Shown here piece after piece: positions 6,152 through 6,449 of a stretch of 6,449 nt of DNA. Numbering within the stretch: position 1 is the first letter of the stretch; each line of letters starts with the position of its first letter. Below the pieces are notes generated by a model. It was not told the DNA's origin. It searched no databases and was given only the letters and a program-made list of their open reading frames with translations. Origin of the DNA: Acidobacteriota bacterium (lineage in GTDB: Bacteria; Acidobacteriota; Vicinamibacteria; Vicinamibacterales; UBA823); the NCBI GenBank assembly GCA_003509065.1, contig DODG01000351.1:1-6449 (forward strand). The letters run 5' to 3'. Position numbers and translations under genes: made by a program.

Positions 6152-6161
6152 TCTTGTAATT

Positions 6162-6449
<288 letters not shown>

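Overview
The window is an ordinary bacterial housekeeping stretch. It holds the end of a purine biosynthesis operon, one convergent exported phosphoesterase gene, tyrosyl-tRNA synthetase, and the promoter, leader and first 288 nt of a 16S rRNA gene. The 16S 5' end reads as Acidobacteriota: AATCAACGCTGGCGGCGTGC just after the universal 27F site, then a GTGAGTAACGCGTGGGTGACC stretch and TAATACCGCATAACATC. A Vicinamibacteria / subgroup 6-like lineage is my best guess from memory of such sequences. I could not run an alignment, so the phylum is moderate confidence and anything finer is weak.

Positions 1-3547 (+ strand) carry purL (3' end only), purF, purM and purN, all on one strand with gaps of 50, 12-15 and 2 nt, as expected for one transcript. 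They cover step 1 (PurF, PRPP to phosphoribosylamine), step 3 (PurN, GAR formylation), step 4 (PurL, FGAR to FGAM) and step 5 (PurM, FGAM to AIR) of IMP synthesis. PurL ends without a glutaminase domain, so it is the small PurL that needs PurS and PurQ, which should lie upstream or elsewhere. PurF is the propeptide-bearing, 4Fe-4S type.

Positions 3599-4444 (- strand) encode a YkuE/YaeI-type calcineurin-like metallophosphoesterase with a twin-arginine signal. It converges on purN and diverges from tyrS. tyrS (4495-5748, +) starts at TTG behind a strong Shine-Dalgarno sequence and has catalytic and S4 RNA-binding domains.

Positions 5749-6161 hold no protein gene but are dense with rRNA-operon signals. 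They include a TTGACA-N17-TACCCT promoter, a hairpin beginning at the predicted transcript start, a boxB-like hairpin and a boxA antitermination site. A chain of almost directly abutting helices then runs up to the 16S 5' end at about 6162. One leader segment can pair perfectly with a site next to the 16S start or imperfectly with a nearer site. That structured leader is the most interesting part of the window. I see no defence system, mobile element, CRISPR array or unfamiliar gene cluster here.
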